NCBI GenBank assembly: GCA_019359075.1
Contig: JAHHIB010000007.1
Coordinates: 62,001-126,000 of the forward strand
Source: Kalymmatonema hyalinum WJT4-NPBG1
GTDB lineage: Bacteria > Cyanobacteriota > Cyanobacteriia > Cyanobacteriales > Nostocaceae
DNA: 64,000 nt
Reading direction: 5' to 3'
Shown here: positions 61,263-64,000 of the stretch, piece by piece
How the letters are laid out: each line of letters begins with the position of its first letter
Numbering within the stretch: position 1 is the stretch's first letter
Position numbers and translations under genes: made by a program
Notes under the pieces: model-generated
Seen by the model: only the letters and a program-made list of their open reading frames with translations
Database searches by the model: none
Told to the model about the DNA's origin: nothing

Positions 61263-64000
61263 TTACTGTTTAGGGCATTTAGCAGGAGTAGACCCTAAAC
61301 TAGGGGTACGTGATGCATGGGAAATAAGTGTAACTTGACCTTTGCCGTTGAACACCCAACCAGTAGCAGGCACAATTGCACCTACATGACTGTCTGAGGG
61401 TGGGGGAGTGGTGATTTGGGAGCGCTGTGTCGTAATCTTAGGAAGGCGAGTATCAGACCAAACCACATCAGGGCTGAGGGGTTCGTAAGGGCTGGGGGGT
61501 AATCCGCCGCGTCCAGTGATGGTAAAACTATTACCTTGTGAATTAGCAAAGGCAGCACAGCCAGTGTTTACTAGTAGTGAGGTATCAACTAGAACTGTGG
61601 ACAGTTCCGGCAAGGTTAAGTTCGGTTCAACATCTGGTCTGTTGATATTCACGCTACCCGCCAAGCCAAATTGTGAGCTGGCATTAATGTCATTGGTTAT
61701 TGGTGTTTGCTCTCGCTCCTCAATTGCGAAGATGCCAGAGCTTGTGATATTAATTTCGCCACCTCGACCTTCAATGGCACTAGCAATAATGTTATTGTCT
61801 TGTCCAGGAACGGCAACCACAGAACCATTTGGAGCAAAGATATTGATGTTTCCCCCGTTGGCATTTTCAGAAGCTGCGGCGGAAATCAGGCTTTGATTTT
61901 GCATCAACAACAGGTTTAAGTTTTGTAGCGTGATATTTGCCCCCTCTCCGGCGTTGGTTGTTGCAGTGAGTCTTCCTCCGTTGAGGCGAAGGTCGTTAGC
62001 TGTAACAGTCAAGTTACCAGCAGAACCTAAACCTGTCCCGCTCACACTCACTTCTGCCCCATCTTGGACATTCAAACTAGGGGTTGTAATATTCAAGTTC
62101 CCAGCTTTTCCAGAGGATTGAGCTGCGGCAGACAAGCTACTGACTACTGGGAAAGAATTAATGCTTCCCGTGCCGATGACATCGACAGACTCGGCAGCGT
62201 TTACAGTCAAAATTCCGCCTGGACCTTCAGCAAAAGAGCCAGATTGTACCAACCCTCCATTTTGAATCGTTAACTGCCTAACCTCCAAGGTCAGGGTTCC
62301 CCCTTGACCACTGCCGCGATTATTAGCTGAGATTTTAGCCCCATTCTCGACCGTGAGCAGCCCACTAGTAATCTTGAGATTTCCGACATTACCTGTAGCT
62401 CCTGGTTCAGCAGAAACAAAAATGCCACTGCTACCCCTATCAGGAGTAGCGTCTGGTGAAGCGCCACTCAGTTTAATCGAATCTGAAGCGTTTATGGTTA
62501 AACTCCCCCCATTTCCCCCTTTCCGAGCAGCCGTGGATATTTGTGCTCCACCCTGGAGAGTTAGCCGCTGAGTTTCAATGGTTAGGGTTCCTGCATCGCC
62601 TGCATTGTCTATGGCGTTCTGTGCAACTTGAGCAGAAATGCCACTGCGAAAGGTTCCATTTGGTGTTGTCGCAAACCCCACCAATTCTACATCAGTTGCT
62701 CTCACTACCACATTCCCGGCTTGAGCCGCTCCACTAGTTTCAGCATTCACAACTGCCCCATCTCGGATTGTCAGTCGTCCAGTGTCAATCGTCAGGTTTC
62801 CACCCTTTCCTGTAGCGTTTGATGCGACTTGAGTAGACAAGCCACTGGGAAACTGACCATCAGTTGTTGTTCCCGATAGTTCTACAGCATCAGTGGCTCT
62901 CACGAGCAAATCCCCAGCTCGACCCTGACCAAAAGTAGGAGTTTGTATAAACGCACCCCCTTCAACTATTAGCTTCCTAGTTGTGATTGTCAAGTTGCCA
63001 GCAGATCCACTACCTAAAGCGTAAGTAGCTAATGCAGTGTTATCTCCACTCAATTTTACAGACTCAGCAGCGTTTACTGTCAGATTTCCGCCTGTACCTG
63101 CACCTAAGGTGACAGAATAAATTTGGGCACCACTGGTAAGGTTAACGTTCCTGCCCTGTACCTGAATACTACCGCCGCTCTCGCCGCTAGCATCAACATA
63201 TGCGCTACCAGAGAGATCAATATCCTGAAAGTTCTGCACGTCCGAATATCCCAAAGCGTAGCCTTGTGGGATCTCAGTCAGATTAACCAAACCCGTCCCA
63301 ACGCTACCTAGCTCAATTCTTCCATCTTCTGCGGTTAAATTGCCACCGTCCGCAGTTACATTACCGCCTACCAGCGCCAAGGTTTTCCCCTCAGGAACTT
63401 GCAAACCAGCCGGAGAGCCAGAAGGATTAACTGCTCCATTCAGACTTGCTTGTGATTGATTAACAATCCTTCCAGGATTTGAGCCAAATTGCAGCCCCAG
63501 AGGAACACTTACCGTTAACAGAGGGGGAGCTTGAGGATTGGTCGCGCTAAATTCTTTGCCACCCTCAAACTTCAGACTGTCTGCTGTACTCGCTACAAAC
63601 GAACCCCCAATCTGCAAACTAGCATTTGGTCCAAAAACGATGCCACTGGGGTTGATAAGAAACAAATTGGCAGTGCCGTTGGCTCGGATTAAACCATCAA
63701 TATTAGAGATAGAGCCACCCGTTACCCGGCTAATAATGTTCTGAATATTAAAAGTATTGTTAAAGAAAGCTTCGCTACCAGTGGGAATGGAAAACTCTCT
63801 GAAGCTGTGAAACAGGTTTCCTCCCGCAGAAGTTCCGCCAGTGATAGTGCTGGTGTTGCCAGAGGGTGTAACGATGGAATTGTTAGGAAGCGTTGTATCT
63901 GGGACGATATTCTGTGCTGATACGGGGTAGGAGGCTAACAGCCAAAACAAGGCACTTCCACTAAACGTCCAGAATCGGAATGAGCTGGGTTTAATAAGCT
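61263..64000 (-). CDS. Filamentous-haemagglutinin-type exoprotein (TPS), 5' end outside window
   Basis: The frame is open to the window edge past TTG 63950, so the true start is beyond 64000. Visible: the end of a signal peptide ('FWLLASYPVSAQ'), then the two-partner-secretion domain with 'GGTSAGGNLFHSFREFSIPTGSEAFFNN' and 'ISNIDGLIRANGTANLFLINPSGIVFGPNASL'. The rest is repeated beta-helix turns of the type 'GNLTI/V..L...GA.I' with Gly/Asn/Ser/Thr richness. Such proteins cross the outer membrane through a TpsB partner, not in the window, and act in adhesion or surface contact. The C-terminus ends in a short Cys-Pro-Lys tail and has no autotransporter barrel. Confidence 0.9.
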   Translation of the reverse strand, partial: LIKPSSFRFWTFSGSALFWLLASYPVSAQNIVPDTTLPNNSIVTPSGNTSTITGGTSAGGNLFHSFREFSIPTGSEAFFNNTFNIQNIISRVTGGSISNIDGLIRANGTANLFLINPSGIVFGPNASLQIGGSFVASTADSLKFEGGKEFSATNPQAPPLLTVSVPLGLQFGSNPGRIVNQSQASLNGAVNPSGSPAGLQVPEGKTLALVGGNVTADGGNLTAEDGRIELGSVGTGLVNLTEIPQGYALGYSDVQNFQDIDLSGSAYVDASGESGGSIQVQGRNVNLTSGAQIYSVTLGAGTGGNLTVNAAESVKLSGDNTALATYALGSGSAGNLTITTRKLIVEGGAFIQTPTFGQGRAGDLLVRATDAVELSGTTTDGQFPSGLSTQVASNATGKGGNLTIDTGRLTIRDGAVVNAETSGAAQAGNVVVRATDVELVGFATTPNGTFRSGISAQVAQNAIDNAGDAGTLTIETQRLTLQGGAQISTAARKGGNGGSLTINASDSIKLSGASPDATPDRGSSGIFVSAEPGATGNVGNLKITSGLLTVENGAKISANNRGSGQGGTLTLEVRQLTIQNGGLVQSGSFAEGPGGILTVNAAESVDVIGTGSINSFPVVSSLSAAAQSSGKAGNLNITTPSLNVQDGAEVSVSGTGLGSAGNLTVTANDLRLNGGRLTATTNAGEGANITLQNLNLLLMQNQSLISAAASENANGGNINIFAPNGSVVAVPGQDNNIIASAIEGRGGEINITSSGIFAIEEREQTPITNDINASSQFGLAGSVNINRPDVEPNLTLPELSTVLVDTSLLVNTGCAAFANSQGNSFTITGRGGLPPSPYEPLSPDVVWSDTRLPKITTQRSQITTPPPSDSHVGAIVPATGWVFNGKGQVTLISHASRTPSLGSTPAKCPKQ

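Overview
The window comes from a cyanobacterium, most likely a filamentous or nostocalean one. Protein-coding DNA is mostly about 40-45% G+C. HIP1-type GCGATCGC octamers are scattered through genes and spacers. Several spacers carry palindromic hairpins of the kind common in Nostocales. The gene content also fits: a cyanobacterial BY-kinase, a TPS exoprotein, PaoABC-like aldehyde dehydrogenase genes and a lasso-type RiPP locus. The species cannot be named from sequence alone.

Region 1 (1-25.6 kb, mostly + strand) is an exopolysaccharide/glycan locus. It holds a partial GT4 gene at the left edge, a PRPP synthetase, a HAD-like protein, six more glycosyltransferases of GT4/GT2 type, UDP-galactopyranose mutase next to a GlfT2-like galactofuranosyltransferase, a PhyH-type oxygenase, an FkbM methyltransferase, an exostosin-like putative glycosyltransferase and a polytopic O-antigen ligase/polymerase-like protein. 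Two paralogous beta-helix (pectate-lyase-superfamily) genes on the minus strand interrupt it at 9.2-14.2 kb. They are accompanied by a truncated transposase, two 49-bp repeats whose hairpin loops are inverted relative to each other, and a possible structured RNA.

Region 2 (25.6-33.1 kb, minus strand) is a lasso-peptide-type RiPP operon, read B1 (PqqD-like RRE) - B2 (Cys/His/Asp leader peptidase) - C (asparagine-synthetase-like cyclase without the N-terminal Cys) - A (64-aa precursor with the YxxPxLxxxG leader motif) - K (HPr-kinase-like) - D (ABC exporter) - NTP_transf_5 nucleotidyltransferase. The predicted core is far longer than characterised lasso cores and ends in Thr, a possible target for the kinase. 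This is the best candidate for an undescribed system here.

Region 3 (33.1-46.4 kb) is mixed: a small conserved protein, tRNA-Gln(UUG), a BY-kinase/chain-length protein, a type II thioesterase, a 2OG-Fe dioxygenase, a class-V aminotransferase, a MITE-like element, a decayed class II aldolase, a divergent TetR/cupin pair with candidate operators, a 2Fe-2S thioredoxin-like ferredoxin, a P-loop kinase and a left-handed beta-helix acyltransferase. Spacers are long.

Region 4 (46.4-64 kb, minus strand) holds a SNF2 helicase/SWIM pair, then an operon-like run running from a Tat-exported 2Fe-2S subunit through an FAD subunit and two molybdopterin subunits to a periplasmic VOC protein and an SDR, with an AraC regulator upstream. 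The second molybdopterin subunit is strikingly G+C-rich and is bounded by 97-bp direct repeats of the native gene junction, so it looks like an insertion. The window ends with a response-regulator remnant, a gamma-glutamyltransferase-like gene and a TPS-type haemagglutinin that runs off the right edge.
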